Positions 51,051 through 61,856 are shown, counted from the first letter of the stretch. The stretch is DNA of 64,000 nucleotides from Hyphomonadaceae bacterium UBA1849 (GCA_002338565.1 DDIN01000008.1:1419280-1483279); one strand, 5' to 3'. Numbers and translations: made by a program. The notes: a model not told the origin generated them from the sequence alone.

Positions 51051-51187
51051 ATGAGGCGCTCTCAAGTTTGTTCTTTTGTAGTTGCTCTCGCGAACTAATG
51101 TTCGCATAGAGCGCGCTCAAGGCTGCCTTGTTTCGTTTGTTCTCCGCTTCGCCTTCGGCTATCGCGATAGAACGCGCTCAAGGCTGC
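51051..51187 (+). repeat. Degenerate ~60-bp tandem intergenic repeat with hairpins
   Basis: CGCGCTCAAGGCTGC occurs at 51112-51126 and 51173-51187 (61 bp apart), and a weaker relative, CGCTCTCAAG, occurs at 51057-51066. Each full copy is preceded by an inverted repeat. In the first, GCTCT-c-GCGAAC (51084-51095) pairs with GTTCGC-at-AGAGC (51100-51112). In the second, GTTCT (51139-51143) pairs with AGAAC (51169-51173) around ATCGCGAT. The array lies 30 bp before the methionine-salvage aminotransferase start. Confidence 0.6.
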
Positions 51188-51216
51188 TGCGCTGAACGAT
51201 TGTTAGGGGCTTCTCC

Positions 51217-52397
<1,181 letters not shown>

Positions 52398-52401
<4 letters not shown>

Positions 52402-53051
52402 TCAGCCTGAAGTCTGACGGGCCTGTCGATTTCGACACCGCCGCGAGCCATATCTGCGAAGCGGGGCGTCTTCTGGATGCGAAAGGCATGGCGCCTGCCT
52501 CCAGCGGCAATTATTCCATGCGCCTGAATGACGGCGCATTCGCGGTGACGGTATCGGGCAATCATAAGGGCCGTCTGCACATTCAGTATGTGATGCGCGT
52601 AGATGCCGAAGGCAAAGCTCTGGAAGAGAAGAAGCCGTCTGCCGAAACGCTGCTCCACACGCAGATTTACAAGCATTATCCGGACGCGAACGCCATTCTG
52701 CACGTGCACTCTACGGCAGGCGTTGTGCTGACGCGGCTCATGCACGGCGATATCTTGCTGGCAGGCTATGAGATGCTGAAGGCCTTTCCAGGCGTAGAAA
52801 CGCATGCTGTGAAGGTTCGTCTGCGCGCGGTCGATAACACGCAGGACATGCCGGCGCTCGCAAACACGCTGGAAGAATTTATCGCCGATCTGCCTGTGCC
52901 GGCCTATATCATCCGCGATCATGGCTTCTATGTTTGGGGTAAGGACATGGAGGCCTGCGTGAATATGTGCGAAGCTGTCGACCATATGCTGACCGCTGAA
53001 GTCGAGATTTTGAAGATTAAGGGCGTCCCGAAGAAAGGACTCTGGAAATGA
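52398..53051 (+). CDS. mtnB: Methylthioribulose-1-phosphate dehydratase
   Basis: A class II aldolase-fold zinc enzyme that dehydrates methylthioribulose-1-phosphate to the diketo compound. A 217-residue protein. The phosphate-binding segment ASSGNYSMRLNDG is near residue 34, the zinc histidines are in AILHVHSTAGVVLTRL, and a further His is in IIRDHGFYVWG. It overlaps both neighbours by ATGA junctions, so the operon is tightly coupled. Confidence 0.94.
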
Positions 53052-53602
53052 GCCGACTGACTGTTTTTGAAGAGACTGCGCCGCAAACGGCTGTCCTCGA
53101 TACAACCGAATTTGAAACCATCGCGTCTACGCTGAACGATATCGGTGTGCGTTTCGAGCGCTGGGAGGCGCGTGAAGCCTTTGCCGCTGATGCCAAACAG
53201 GAAGATGTGCTGGCCGCATACCGCGATGAAGTCGAGCGCATCTGCGCTGAAGGCGGCTATACCACGGTGGATATTATCCGCGTAACCGAAGAAACGCCGA
53301 ACAAGGATGCCATCCGCGCCAAATTCCTGGACGAGCACACACACTCTGAAGATGAAGTCCGCTTCTTTATTGAAGGCGCGGGCGTGTTCTATCTGCGTGT
53401 GGACGGCAAGGTGCACATGGTCCTCTGCGAGCAGAATGATCTTATCAGCGTGTCAGCAAACACAACGCACTGGTTCGATATGGGCCCGGATGCGCGTCTG
53501 GCCGCCATCCGCTTCTTCAACAATGAAGAAGGCTGGGTGCCGAACTTCACTGAGAGCGGCATTGCCAAAGGCTTCCCGACATTCGAGTTCATGGCCGCAT
53601 GA
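53048..53602 (+). CDS. mtnD: Acireductone dioxygenase
   Basis: A metal-dependent cupin that cleaves 1,2-dihydroxy-3-keto-5-methylthiopentene with oxygen to the methionine precursor and formate (iron form). A 184-residue protein. The metal ligands are visible in DEHTHSEDEVRFFIEG (His, His, Glu near residues 96-102) and a later His in ANTTHWFDMG. The size is typical. It is coupled by ATGA overlaps to mtnB and mtnC. Confidence 0.96.
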   Translation: MSRLTVFEETAPQTAVLDTTEFETIASTLNDIGVRFERWEAREAFAADAKQEDVLAAYRDEVERICAEGGYTTVDIIRVTEETPNKDAIRAKFLDEHTHSEDEVRFFIEGAGVFYLRVDGKVHMVLCEQNDLISVSANTTHWFDMGPDARLAAIRFFNNEEGWVPNFTESGIAKGFPTFEFMAA

Positions 53603-54288
53603 TCTCACTGAAGGGCGTTAAAGCCGTCGTTACCGATATTGAAGGCACGACCAGCTCGATCAGCTTTGTGCACGATGTGATGTTTCCATACGCCCGCGAG
53701 CGTATGGGTGATTTTGTGCGCGCGAATGCGGGCGATATTCAGGACCATCTGGACGCTGTGCGTGAGGAAGAAGGCGCGCCGGATTTAACGGCTGACGAAC
53801 TTATCTCTGTGCTCATCCGCTGGATTGATGAAGACCGTAAGGCCACGCCGCTGAAAGCCATTCAGGGCATGATCTGGAAGGAAGGCTTTGAGACAGGCGC
53901 GTTCAAAGGCCATATCTATGACGATGCCGTGGCGGGGCTGAAGCGCTGGCATGAAGCGGGTAAGGCGCTTTATGTCTATTCTTCCGGATCCATTGCAGCG
54001 CAGAAACTGCTCTACGGGCATTCCGAAGCGGGCGATATCACGCTGCTTTTCTTCGGCTATTTCGATACGACCACGGGCGGTAAACGCGAGACGCTGTCTT
54101 ATGAAAAGATCGCGAAAGCGCTGAAGCGTCCGCCGCAGGAAATCGTCTTCCTGTCTGACGTTGTCGCCGAGCTTGAGGCCGCCGACGAGGCTGGTTTCCA
54201 GACGGTTCTTCTGGATCGCAAGCATGAGCTGGATGAAGGTATCTGGGGCAACAAGACCGACACCTTCGCCAATATTCAGATCGCCTGA
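53599..54288 (+). CDS. mtnC: Enolase-phosphatase E1
   Basis: A HAD-superfamily bifunctional enzyme that enolises and dephosphorylates the diketo-methylthiopentyl phosphate. A 229-residue protein. HAD motif 1 is VTDIEGTTSSISFV with nucleophile Asp near residue 13, motif 2 is YVYSSGSIAAQKLL, and motif 4 is IVFLSDVVAELEAA. It is the third coupled gene of the salvage operon; 17 bp separate it from mtnA. Confidence 0.95.
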   Translation: MISLKGVKAVVTDIEGTTSSISFVHDVMFPYARERMGDFVRANAGDIQDHLDAVREEEGAPDLTADELISVLIRWIDEDRKATPLKAIQGMIWKEGFETGAFKGHIYDDAVAGLKRWHEAGKALYVYSSGSIAAQKLLYGHSEAGDITLLFFGYFDTTTGGKRETLSYEKIAKALKRPPQEIVFLSDVVAELEAADEAGFQTVLLDRKHELDEGIWGNKTDTFANIQIA

Positions 54289-54305
54289 GGGCGGGAGAGC
54301 ATTCC

Positions 54306-55373
54306 ATGAAAATTGATGGCAAATCGTATCGCTCCATCTGGCTGAACGAAAACGGCTGGTCTGTGCATATTTTCGACCAGCGCGATCTGCCTTGGAAGCT
54401 GACCATTGTTGAGCTGAAAAGCCCGGCTGACTGCGCCGTGGCCATCAAAGAGATGTGGACACGCGGCGCGCCTCTTCTGGCGATGACGGGCGCATATGGC
54501 CTCGCTATGGCGCTGCGTGATGATGCCTCTGATGCAGGGCTCAATGCGGCATATGACATGCTGGTTGCGACCCGCCCGACTGCAGTGAACCTGAAATGGG
54601 CGCTTGATCAGGTGCGGGAGCACGTGGCTCCACTTGCGCCAGAGGCCCGCGCAGCGGCCGCCTATGAGAAGGTGAATGCGCTTTGCGATGAGGATGTTGA
54701 GACCAATCGCGCGATTGGCGAGACGGGCCTTCAGATCATCCGTGACCTCCACGCGAAAAATCCGGGTAAGCCGGTGAATATTCTCATTCACTGTAATCCG
54801 GGCTGGCTCGCGACAGTAGATTTTGGCACGGCGACAGCGCCGATCTATCGCGCGCATGATGAGGGCATTCCGGTCCATGTGTGGGTGGATGAAACCCGTC
54901 CGCGGAATCAGGGCGCGCTTCTGACAGCCTATGAGCTGCAACAACATGGCGTGCCGCACACAGTGATCGTGGATAATGCGGGCGGCTTGCTCATGCAGCG
55001 CGGACAGGTGCAGATGTGCATTGTGGGCGTCGACCGCGTGACGCGAAACGGCGATGCCTGCAATAAGGTTGGCACATATCTGAAAGCGCTCGCTGCGGCA
55101 GATAACGACGTGCCCTTCTATGTGGCCATGCCGTTCACGACCTATGACCCCTCCACGCCAACAGGCCGCGATGTGCCGATCGAAGAACGCGACGCGACCG
55201 AGGTCACCCATATTGATGGGCTGGATGAAAATGGCGAGATGAAGCGGGTTAAGCTCACCCTCTCACCGGGTGGAAACCTCGCCTTTGATATTACGCCCGC
55301 CAAATACGTCACAGCCTATGTGACAGAGCAGGGGCTTCTTTCCGCCGCAGACCTGATCGAGCGGGCGGGGTAA
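54306..55373 (+). CDS. mtnA: Methylthioribose-1-phosphate isomerase
   Basis: Converts methylthioribose-1-phosphate to methylthioribulose-1-phosphate. A 355-residue protein of the eIF2B-alpha-like family. Recognisable parts are MWTRGAPLLAMTGAYGLAMA, RPTAVNLKWALDQV, ILIHCNPGWLATVDFGTA, WVDETRPRNQGALLTAYEL and CIVGVDRVTRNGDACNKVGT with the catalytic Cys and Asp. The MTA phosphorylase or MTR kinase that must make its substrate is not in the window. GGGAG precedes the start. Confidence 0.95.
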   Translation: MKIDGKSYRSIWLNENGWSVHIFDQRDLPWKLTIVELKSPADCAVAIKEMWTRGAPLLAMTGAYGLAMALRDDASDAGLNAAYDMLVATRPTAVNLKWALDQVREHVAPLAPEARAAAAYEKVNALCDEDVETNRAIGETGLQIIRDLHAKNPGKPVNILIHCNPGWLATVDFGTATAPIYRAHDEGIPVHVWVDETRPRNQGALLTAYELQQHGVPHTVIVDNAGGLLMQRGQVQMCIVGVDRVTRNGDACNKVGTYLKALAAADNDVPFYVAMPFTTYDPSTPTGRDVPIEERDATEVTHIDGLDENGEMKRVKLTLSPGGNLAFDITPAKYVTAYVTEQGLLSAADLIERAG

Positions 55374-55375
55374 TC

Positions 55376-56518
55376 ATGGCGCGTGCGCCTGAAACTCTAT
55401 CGCAGGCGCGGGCACGGGCGATCTGGATTGCAGCGCAAAAGCTGGATGAGCGCGAACCCTTTGGCGCGGGCCCTGAGGCGGTTGCTAAAGCAGTGGCCCA
55501 TCTTGGCTATGTGCAGATCGACACGATCAACGTGATCGAGCGGTGCCATCACCACATATTATTCAATCGCATTCCGGTTTATCGGCGGGCAGATCTTAAC
55601 GCAGCCCAATCTGATGATAAGTCCGTCTTTGAATATTGGACGCACGCGCTGAGCTATATCGCGACCGAGGATTTTCCCTATTTCGTCGCGGCGATGAAGG
55701 AAAAGCGCAAAGACCCCGGTGGCTGGTTCGGTAGTGTTGAGCCGAAAGATATGCGGCGCATTCTGAAACGGTTGCGCGAGGACGGTCCGCTCGCGATTTC
55801 GGACATTAAAGACGACAAGCTGGTTGATAAGTCTCACGCCTGGGGCTCTCGCAAGCCGTCTAAAAAGGCGCTGCAGGCTGGCTTTTTCGGCGGGCAGCTG
55901 GCGATCAGCCGCCGTGATGGCATGCTGAAAACCTATGATCTTCTGGAGCGGCACTTCGGATGGGAACGTCTGCCCAAACCCGCAACGCGGCTGCAGACGC
56001 TGAAATACCTGCTCGAACGGGCGCTGCGCTCACAAGGGCTGGTGAGTTTGGAGTCCATTTGTCATCTCAACGCGAAGGATAAGCCGGATATTCTGGCGCT
56101 GATCGAACGTGAAGTGCGGGCAAAACGCTTAAGGCCGGTTCTGATTGAAGGCTGTGACGTGCAGCATTGGGGGCGGCCTGAAACGCTGGACACTGCGCCG
56201 CCTGAGCCGACGTTGACGCATATCCTGTCGCCTTTCGACCCGCTGATCATTCAGCGAAAGCGCACAAGCGCCTTCTTCGATTATGACCATATCTTTGAGG
56301 TCTATATACCGAAGGAGAAGCGCAAGCTTGGCTATTTCACCCTGCCGGTTCTGATCGGCGACGAGATTGTCGCCGGTCTTGATTTGAAAGCCGACAGGAA
56401 AGAGGAACGCCTTCTCATTCAGGCCTGGCATTGGATGGGCAAAGGCAATGAGGCCGACCATAAAGCGATCATCGAGGGTGAGCTCGATCGGTTCTCTAAG
56501 TTTCAGTTCGGCGGATGA
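55376..56518 (+). CDS. YcaQ/AlkX-type winged-helix DNA glycosylase family protein
   Basis: A 380-residue protein of the HTH_42 winged-helix family (COG3214). The catalytic-type motif VQIDTINVIERCHHHILFNR (Gln-x-Asp, near residue 46) matches the QxD/QxQ motif of E. coli YcaQ and Streptomyces AlkZ, which unhook DNA interstrand crosslinks. Three winged-helix-like repeats and the C-terminal LSPFDPLIIQRKRTSAFFDY segment support the family. Its ATG is three bases after the mtnA stop, so it is attached to the methionine-salvage operon, perhaps only by chance. Confidence 0.87.
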   Translation: MARAPETLSQARARAIWIAAQKLDEREPFGAGPEAVAKAVAHLGYVQIDTINVIERCHHHILFNRIPVYRRADLNAAQSDDKSVFEYWTHALSYIATEDFPYFVAAMKEKRKDPGGWFGSVEPKDMRRILKRLREDGPLAISDIKDDKLVDKSHAWGSRKPSKKALQAGFFGGQLAISRRDGMLKTYDLLERHFGWERLPKPATRLQTLKYLLERALRSQGLVSLESICHLNAKDKPDILALIEREVRAKRLRPVLIEGCDVQHWGRPETLDTAPPEPTLTHILSPFDPLIIQRKRTSAFFDYDHIFEVYIPKEKRKLGYFTLPVLIGDEIVAGLDLKADRKEERLLIQAWHWMGKGNEADHKAIIEGELDRFSKFQFGG

Positions 56519-56520
56519 TA

Positions 56521-57351
56521 TCAGGCGACACGCGCTCGCCATATACGACCTTCTCGTTCGCCGGGTGCAGGGCGAAAGCCTGACGAGCCGCAGATATAGA
56601 GATCGCTTTCATTCTCGCCGCCCAGCATGCAGGCATAAGTCTGGCCCTCGCCAATGAGAACTTCAGCGATGATCTCGCCGCCATCCTTCACGCAGACGCA
56701 GCGATTATCGCGGGCTGTCGCAACCCAGACCGCGCCCTCTGAATTGACGGAAATCCCGTCCGGCGCAACGTCCTGCCCGAACTGAGCAAATATGCGTCGA
56801 TCAGAGAGCGAGCCATCGGACGCAACTTCGTAAGCCGACAGGCGGTTGGCATAGGTTTCTGCAACGATCAACGTGCGGCCTTCATCCGTCAGGACTATGC
56901 CATTTGGGAACATCAGCTCATCAGCGACATGTCGCACCTTGCCTTCGGGCGACACGTAGATGAGCGAAGTGGTGCGCGCCGGGGCGCCGCGCATCATGTC
57001 AAAACCGAAATTGCCAATATAGGCGCCGCCTTTAGCGTCGACGGCCATATCGTTGGTGCGCCCGGCAGCGAAATCGCCAAGCTCCGCCACGACTTCAGGG
57101 CCCTTTTCGGAAATGGCGCAAAGCTGTTGGCGCGCCATGCTCACAAACAGCAGCGTGCCATCTGGTCTCCAGCCAAGGCCGGACGGGGCATCTGAAAGCT
57201 GTACGACGGTTTCCAGTTCGCCGGTTGCCGGATCGAGCTTTGAAATGCGCTGGTCGATAAAGTCGGAGAACCAGAGCGACCCATCACGCCAGCGGGGGCC
57301 TTCCGGAAACACCAGATTATCTGTGACCTGTTCGGCTTTGATGGTTTTCAC
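56521..57351 (-). CDS. SMP-30/gluconolactonase-family protein
   Basis: A 276-residue six-bladed propeller. GTG 57351 is chosen because GGAGGAG lies six bases upstream; a GTG six codons earlier lacks such a site. Motifs are DNLVFPEGPRWRDGSLWFSD (metal-ligand Glu), GLGWRPDGTLLFV, RTNDMAVDAKGGAYIGNFGF (Asn and Asp ligands) and FPNGIVLTDEGRTLIVAET. The family hydrolyses sugar lactones or related esters with a divalent metal. It converges on the YcaQ-type gene with two bases between the ends, and is divergent from a TonB-receptor gene. Confidence 0.9.
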   Translation of the reverse strand: MKTIKAEQVTDNLVFPEGPRWRDGSLWFSDFIDQRISKLDPATGELETVVQLSDAPSGLGWRPDGTLLFVSMARQQLCAISEKGPEVVAELGDFAAGRTNDMAVDAKGGAYIGNFGFDMMRGAPARTTSLIYVSPEGKVRHVADELMFPNGIVLTDEGRTLIVAETYANRLSAYEVASDGSLSDRRIFAQFGQDVAPDGISVNSEGAVWVATARDNRCVCVKDGGEIIAEVLIGEGQTYACMLGGENESDLYICGSSGFRPAPGEREGRIWRARVA

Positions 57352-57536
57352 GGGCGGCTCCTCCAGCACATTGTTTTGTTTGTGGAATGGGATAGGGCTT
57401 CAAAAGGCTTGTGTCATCCTTGTTCGTGGTCGCGCGAAGAGAGTTCCAGATAGGACCTGTCCGATGCATTGGATCGAAATAGGTTGCTTACTAAGAGGAT
57501 GCGTTTAAAGCGCCTGTTTTGGAGTGGGGTCTCGTC

Positions 57537-59573
57537 ATGTTGCGTTTGTTTGGTTCTGTTTGTTTCGCGGCTTTGGTTGCACCGTCCGCGATGGCGCACG
57601 GTGACGATATCAACACTTTGGACGCAGTGGTTGTTCATGGGCGGGCGATCACGATGATCGGTGAGGCAGGTGCCGCATCCGAAGGTGTCGTCGGGTATGC
57701 CGACTTCGAAGACAGACCGTTGTCACGCGCAGGTGAGCTGGTTGAAGTCATTCCGGGTGCAGTCGCAACCCAGCACTCGGGCGAGGGAAAAGCAAACCAG
57801 TATTTTTTGCGTGGCTTCAATCTGGACCATGGTACGGACTTCTCAGCCTCGGTCGATGGTGTGCCGGTAAATTTGCGTACGCACGGGCATGGTCAGGGGT
57901 ATCTCGATCTGAACTTCATCATTCCCGAATTGATGGAGCGCGTTGATTACGCGAAGGGCCCATACTCTGCACGCGCGGGTGACTTCTCGGCGGCGGGATC
58001 GGCGAGATACACGACAATGTCTGACCTCGACGCGAATTTTGTTCAACTGGGTTTTGGCGAAAATGGCTATCTGCGCGGTGTTGCTGCTGGCGCTTCGCAT
58101 CTCTCTGATGAGCGTACAATTCTTGGCGCCGTGGAGCTGCAAACCTATGAGGGGCCGTGGGCGCTCGATCAGGATCTGAGTAAAGTGAACGTGCTGGGCA
58201 AATATATTTATGATGGCTTTGACAGCCGATACGAAATTATTGCGACAGCGTATGATAATTCCTGGACGTCTACCGATCAGGTCCCGCTAAGGGCTGTTCA
58301 GTCAGGTCAGATTGATCGTTTTGGCTTTATCGACCCTGATCTGGGTGGTGAAACCACGCGCTATTCTATTGCCGCGAATGGTAATGTCCGACACGGGATC
58401 GGGGCGCGTACTTATTTTGGCGGCTATATCGTCAATTATGATTTTTCGCTCTGGTCCAATTTTACATATTTCCTCGATGACCCGATCAATGGTGATGAAT
58501 TCGAGCAGCGTGATAGCCGGACTTATCTGGGTGCGAACGTCCGGCATGAACGTCGCGTGTCAGACAAGCTGGACGTTACAGCGGGGGTGGAATTCCGGTT
58601 TGATGACATCAATGAGATTGGCCTTTATCGGACAGCTGGTCGCCAGCGTCTATCAACGGTCCGTAATGGTTCGGTCGAAGAGTTCAGCGTTTCCGGTTTC
58701 GTTGAAGGCCGGTATGCGCTTTCGGAAACCTTGCGGGCGCGGTTTGGGCTGCGCGGAGACTGGTATGATGCCGATGTGACGTCGCAGTCACTGCCAGTGA
58801 ATAGCGGATCCGCTGACGATGCTATGCTGTCTCCAAGCTTCGGGCTAGCATGGCAGGCGGCAGATGCGCTCGAATTCTATGCCAATTACGGGCAGGGCTT
58901 CCACTCCAATGATGTGCGGGGCGCGACAATTTCCATCGACCCTGTATCAGGCGCCCCGGCAGATCAGGTGCCAATCCTTGTTCGCGCCGAGGGGTATGAG
59001 CTTGGCGCGCGTTGGCAGGTAAGAGACTTCAACGCCGCAGTTGCCCTGTTTCGCGTCGAGCTGGATTCAGAGCTTGTGTTTGTCGGGGATGCCGGAACGA
59101 CCGAGGCCAATGACGCATCCGAGCGGAATGGCATTGAAGCCAGCCTGTTCTGGCGTGCAAATGACTGGCTGGTGCTGGATGCCGGTGGTGCAATCACGGA
59201 TGCAGAGTTCGCTATTCCTGGAAGCGACACGAATATCCCGGGTGCGGTCGAGAATGTCTTCTCTGCCGGTGCGGTTATGAGCTTTGATGAGCTTACGCTC
59301 TCTGCACGCCTTCGTCACTTTGGGGAGGCGCCACTTATTGAAGACGGGTCTGTATCTTCTGATCCGACAAGCATAGTGAACCTCGGTGCACGTTATAACT
59401 GGAACAATATCACCTTCGGGCTGGATGTTCTCAACGCACTCGACGCGGAAGACGCTGATATCACGTACTTCTTTGAGTCCCAGCTTGCAGGGGAGGCGAA
59501 TCCTGTTGAGGGCGTGCATTTCCACCCTGTCGAGCCGCGTCAACTGCGTGCCAGCGTGCGGTTTGCCTTCTAG
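57537..59573 (+). CDS. TonB-dependent receptor
   Basis: A 678-residue outer-membrane transporter, started at ATG 57537 (GGAGTGGGG upstream). A signal peptide ends PSAMAHG. A TonB box-like NTLDAVVVHGRAITM and a plug with GEGKANQYFLRGFNLDHGTDF and the His-rich VNLRTHGHGQGYLDLNFIIPE follow. The barrel ends LRASVRFAF with a terminal Phe. It is shorter than the other two receptors here. The ligand is unknown. It is divergent from the SMP-30 gene, with 185 bp between the starts, so shared control is possible. Confidence 0.92.
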   Translation: MLRLFGSVCFAALVAPSAMAHGDDINTLDAVVVHGRAITMIGEAGAASEGVVGYADFEDRPLSRAGELVEVIPGAVATQHSGEGKANQYFLRGFNLDHGTDFSASVDGVPVNLRTHGHGQGYLDLNFIIPELMERVDYAKGPYSARAGDFSAAGSARYTTMSDLDANFVQLGFGENGYLRGVAAGASHLSDERTILGAVELQTYEGPWALDQDLSKVNVLGKYIYDGFDSRYEIIATAYDNSWTSTDQVPLRAVQSGQIDRFGFIDPDLGGETTRYSIAANGNVRHGIGARTYFGGYIVNYDFSLWSNFTYFLDDPINGDEFEQRDSRTYLGANVRHERRVSDKLDVTAGVEFRFDDINEIGLYRTAGRQRLSTVRNGSVEEFSVSGFVEGRYALSETLRARFGLRGDWYDADVTSQSLPVNSGSADDAMLSPSFGLAWQAADALEFYANYGQGFHSNDVRGATISIDPVSGAPADQVPILVRAEGYELGARWQVRDFNAAVALFRVELDSELVFVGDAGTTEANDASERNGIEASLFWRANDWLVLDAGGAITDAEFAIPGSDTNIPGAVENVFSAGAVMSFDELTLSARLRHFGEAPLIEDGSVSSDPTSIVNLGARYNWNNITFGLDVLNALDAEDADITYFFESQLAGEANPVEGVHFHPVEPRQLRASVRFAF

Positions 59574-59632
59574 GCGCTCGGAGAGAACTCATGCTGCGAC
59601 AAACCGGCATGAAAAACACCACTCACCCCCTG

Positions 59633-59661
59633 TTGCGAGTCAGTAGGTAGCATGCTAAGGA
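59633..59661 (+). promoter_or_regulatory. Possible promoter of the atp operon
   Basis: TTGCGA (59633-59638) and TAAGGA (59656-59661) are 17 bp apart, about 90 bp before atpH, in the 178-bp gap after the TonB-receptor gene. The match to a sigma-70 consensus is moderate and the call is tentative. Confidence 0.3.
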
Positions 59662-59751
59662 CCGCCCGAATGACCGGGGTGGGGCGCTTTATGTGCCGAT
59701 ATTTCCAAGGTTGTTAGACGTCTGAACCGGGGCTGTAAGCCTCCAATCCGA

Positions 59752-60315
59752 ATGGGTGAGCATTTGAGCGTGTTACAAGTCAGCGAAGCCGCCACTCGCT
59801 ACGCCTCCGCACTGCTGGACCTGGCTTCTGAAGAGAATGTCATTCCGCAGGTCGAGGCTGAACTGAACGCTTTTGGCGCTGCACTGGATGCATCTGCAGA
59901 TCTTACTGGCGCGCTTGCTGCGCCTACGGTCAGCGCTGAAAACAAGGTTGCCGTTATCCAGGCGATCTCTGCAAAAATGGGTCTGTCGCAGCTTGTTGCG
60001 AATTTCCTCGGTGTTGTTGCGGATAACCGCCGCGCCGGAGAGATCGCTGGCATGGTTCGCGCCTTCCGTGACCTTTCAGCTGCCAAGCGCGGCGTGACCC
60101 GCGCAAGCGTTGTGTCTGCTCACGAGCTGACCGCTGCGCAGGTGAAAGAACTGGAAGACCTGGTTGCCTCCGTTTCCGGTGGCGAAGTTTCCATGGATGT
60201 CCGAGTTGATCCTGAGCTGATCGCGGGCTTCCAGCTGAAAATTGGCTCTCGCCTCATTGATGCGAGCGCCAAATCCAAACTTGATCGTATGAACCTTGCC
60301 ATGAAGGGAGCATGA
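59752..60315 (+). CDS. atpH: ATP synthase F1 delta subunit
   Basis: Peripheral stalk connector of the F1 sector. A 187-residue protein; ATG 59752 is used, although GTG 59770 has a better-spaced GGTGAG and is a real alternative. The N-terminal helical domain (ATRYASALLDLASEENVIPQ) and the C-terminal DPELIAGFQLKIGSRLIDASAKSKLDRM signature of the OSCP/delta family are clear. Its TGA overlaps an ATG in front of atpA. Confidence 0.95.
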   Translation: MGEHLSVLQVSEAATRYASALLDLASEENVIPQVEAELNAFGAALDASADLTGALAAPTVSAENKVAVIQAISAKMGLSQLVANFLGVVADNRRAGEIAGMVRAFRDLSAAKRGVTRASVVSAHELTAAQVKELEDLVASVSGGEVSMDVRVDPELIAGFQLKIGSRLIDASAKSKLDRMNLAMKGA

Positions 60316-60320
60316 GCCCA

Positions 60321-61856
60321 ATGGACATCCGCGCGGCTGAGATCTCTGAGATCCTCAAAAATCAAATCAAAAATTACGGCGTGGAAGCGGAAGTTTCCGA
60401 CGTCGGTACTGTACTGTCCGTAGGTGACGGTATTGCCCGTATCCACGGCCTCGACTCTGTTCAGGCTGGTGAGATGGTTGAATTCGCTGGCGGCGTTAAG
60501 GGCATGGCCCTCAACCTCGAGAGCGACAACGTTGGTGTGGTTATCTTCGGTGATGACCGTGGCATCTCTGAAGGCTCTACAGTTAAGCGTCTCGGCGAGA
60601 TCGTTGCTGCGCCTGTCGGTAAAGGTCTTCTCGGCCGCGTTGTTGACGCGCTCGGCGAGCCAATCGACGGCAAAGGCGAACTGGCTGACGTTTCTTCCCG
60701 TAACCGTGTGGACGTGAAAGCGCCGGGCATCATCCCGCGTAAATCCGTACACGAGCCAATGATGACTGGTATTAAAGCGATCGACGGCATGATCCCTGTC
60801 GGCCGTGGCCAGCGTGAGCTTGTTATTGGTGACCGTCAGACTGGTAAAACAGCTATCTGTATCGATGCGATCCTGAACCAGAAGCCAACGAACGAAGCTG
60901 CAAAAGACGATTCAGAGAAACTCTTCTGTATCTACGTTGCTGTTGGCCAGAAGCGTTCGACTGTTGCTCAGGTTGTTAAAACCCTCGAAGAGCGCGGCGC
61001 TATGGACTACACAGTTGTCGTCTCTGCTACGGCTTCTGAACCAGCGCCTCTGCAATACCTCGCGCCGTACACCGCTTCTACTATCGGCGAGTACTTCCGC
61101 GACAACGGCATGCACGCTCTGATCATCTTCGACGACCTCACAAAACAGGCCGTTGCTTACCGTCAGATGTCTCTGCTGCTTCGTCGTCCACCAGGTCGTG
61201 AAGCTTACCCGGGTGACGTATTCTACCTGCACTCCCGTCTCCTCGAGCGTGCGGCGAAACTGAACGACGATCACGGCAAAGGTTCTATGACCGCTCTGCC
61301 GATCATTGAGACTCAGGCGAACGACGTATCTGCGTACATTCCGACAAACGTGATTTCGATCACTGACGGTCAGATCTTCCTCGAAACCGACCTGTTCTAC
61401 CAGGGTATCCGCCCGGCTGTGAACGTTGGTCTCTCGGTTTCCCGCGTTGGTTCTGCGGCTCAGACTGGCATCATGAAGAAAGTTGCTGGTTCCATGAAGG
61501 GTGAGCTGGCTCAGTACCGTGAGCTCGCGGCCTTCGCGAAGTTCGGTTCTGACCTCGACCCTGCGACTCAGAAAACGCTCGACCGTGGTGCACGCCTCAC
61601 GGAGCTTCTGAAACAGCCTCAGTTCTCTCCGCTTCAGATGGAAGAGCAAGCGCTTGTAATCTACGCGGGTACACGTGGCTACCTCGACACAGTTCCTGTC
61701 GAAGCGGTTACACGTTACGAGAAAGAGCTTCTCGCATGGCTGCACGCGAACAAGTCTGACCTGCTGGCAAAAATCCGTTCAGAGAAGAAACTGACGGACG
61801 AAATCCAGTCTGGCATGGACGAAGCGCTGACCGAGTTCACGAAGAACTTCGGCTAA
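60321..61856 (+). CDS. atpA: ATP synthase F1 alpha subunit
   Basis: The non-catalytic nucleotide-binding subunit of F1. A 511-residue protein from ATG 60321, giving the family N-terminus MDIRAAEISEILKNQI; an ATG nine bases earlier overlaps the atpH stop. The P-loop is GDRQTGKTAI (near residue 171), with the VGQKRSTVAQ segment, RRPPGREAYPGDVFYLHSRL and the arginine finger region ISVGLSVSRVGSAAQ-like (VNVGLSVSRVGSA). The beginning of the coding strand shows strong codon bias, as expected for a highly expressed gene. Confidence 0.97.
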   Translation: MDIRAAEISEILKNQIKNYGVEAEVSDVGTVLSVGDGIARIHGLDSVQAGEMVEFAGGVKGMALNLESDNVGVVIFGDDRGISEGSTVKRLGEIVAAPVGKGLLGRVVDALGEPIDGKGELADVSSRNRVDVKAPGIIPRKSVHEPMMTGIKAIDGMIPVGRGQRELVIGDRQTGKTAICIDAILNQKPTNEAAKDDSEKLFCIYVAVGQKRSTVAQVVKTLEERGAMDYTVVVSATASEPAPLQYLAPYTASTIGEYFRDNGMHALIIFDDLTKQAVAYRQMSLLLRRPPGREAYPGDVFYLHSRLLERAAKLNDDHGKGSMTALPIIETQANDVSAYIPTNVISITDGQIFLETDLFYQGIRPAVNVGLSVSRVGSAAQTGIMKKVAGSMKGELAQYRELAAFAKFGSDLDPATQKTLDRGARLTELLKQPQFSPLQMEEQALVIYAGTRGYLDTVPVEAVTRYEKELLAWLHANKSDLLAKIRSEKKLTDEIQSGMDEALTEFTKNFG

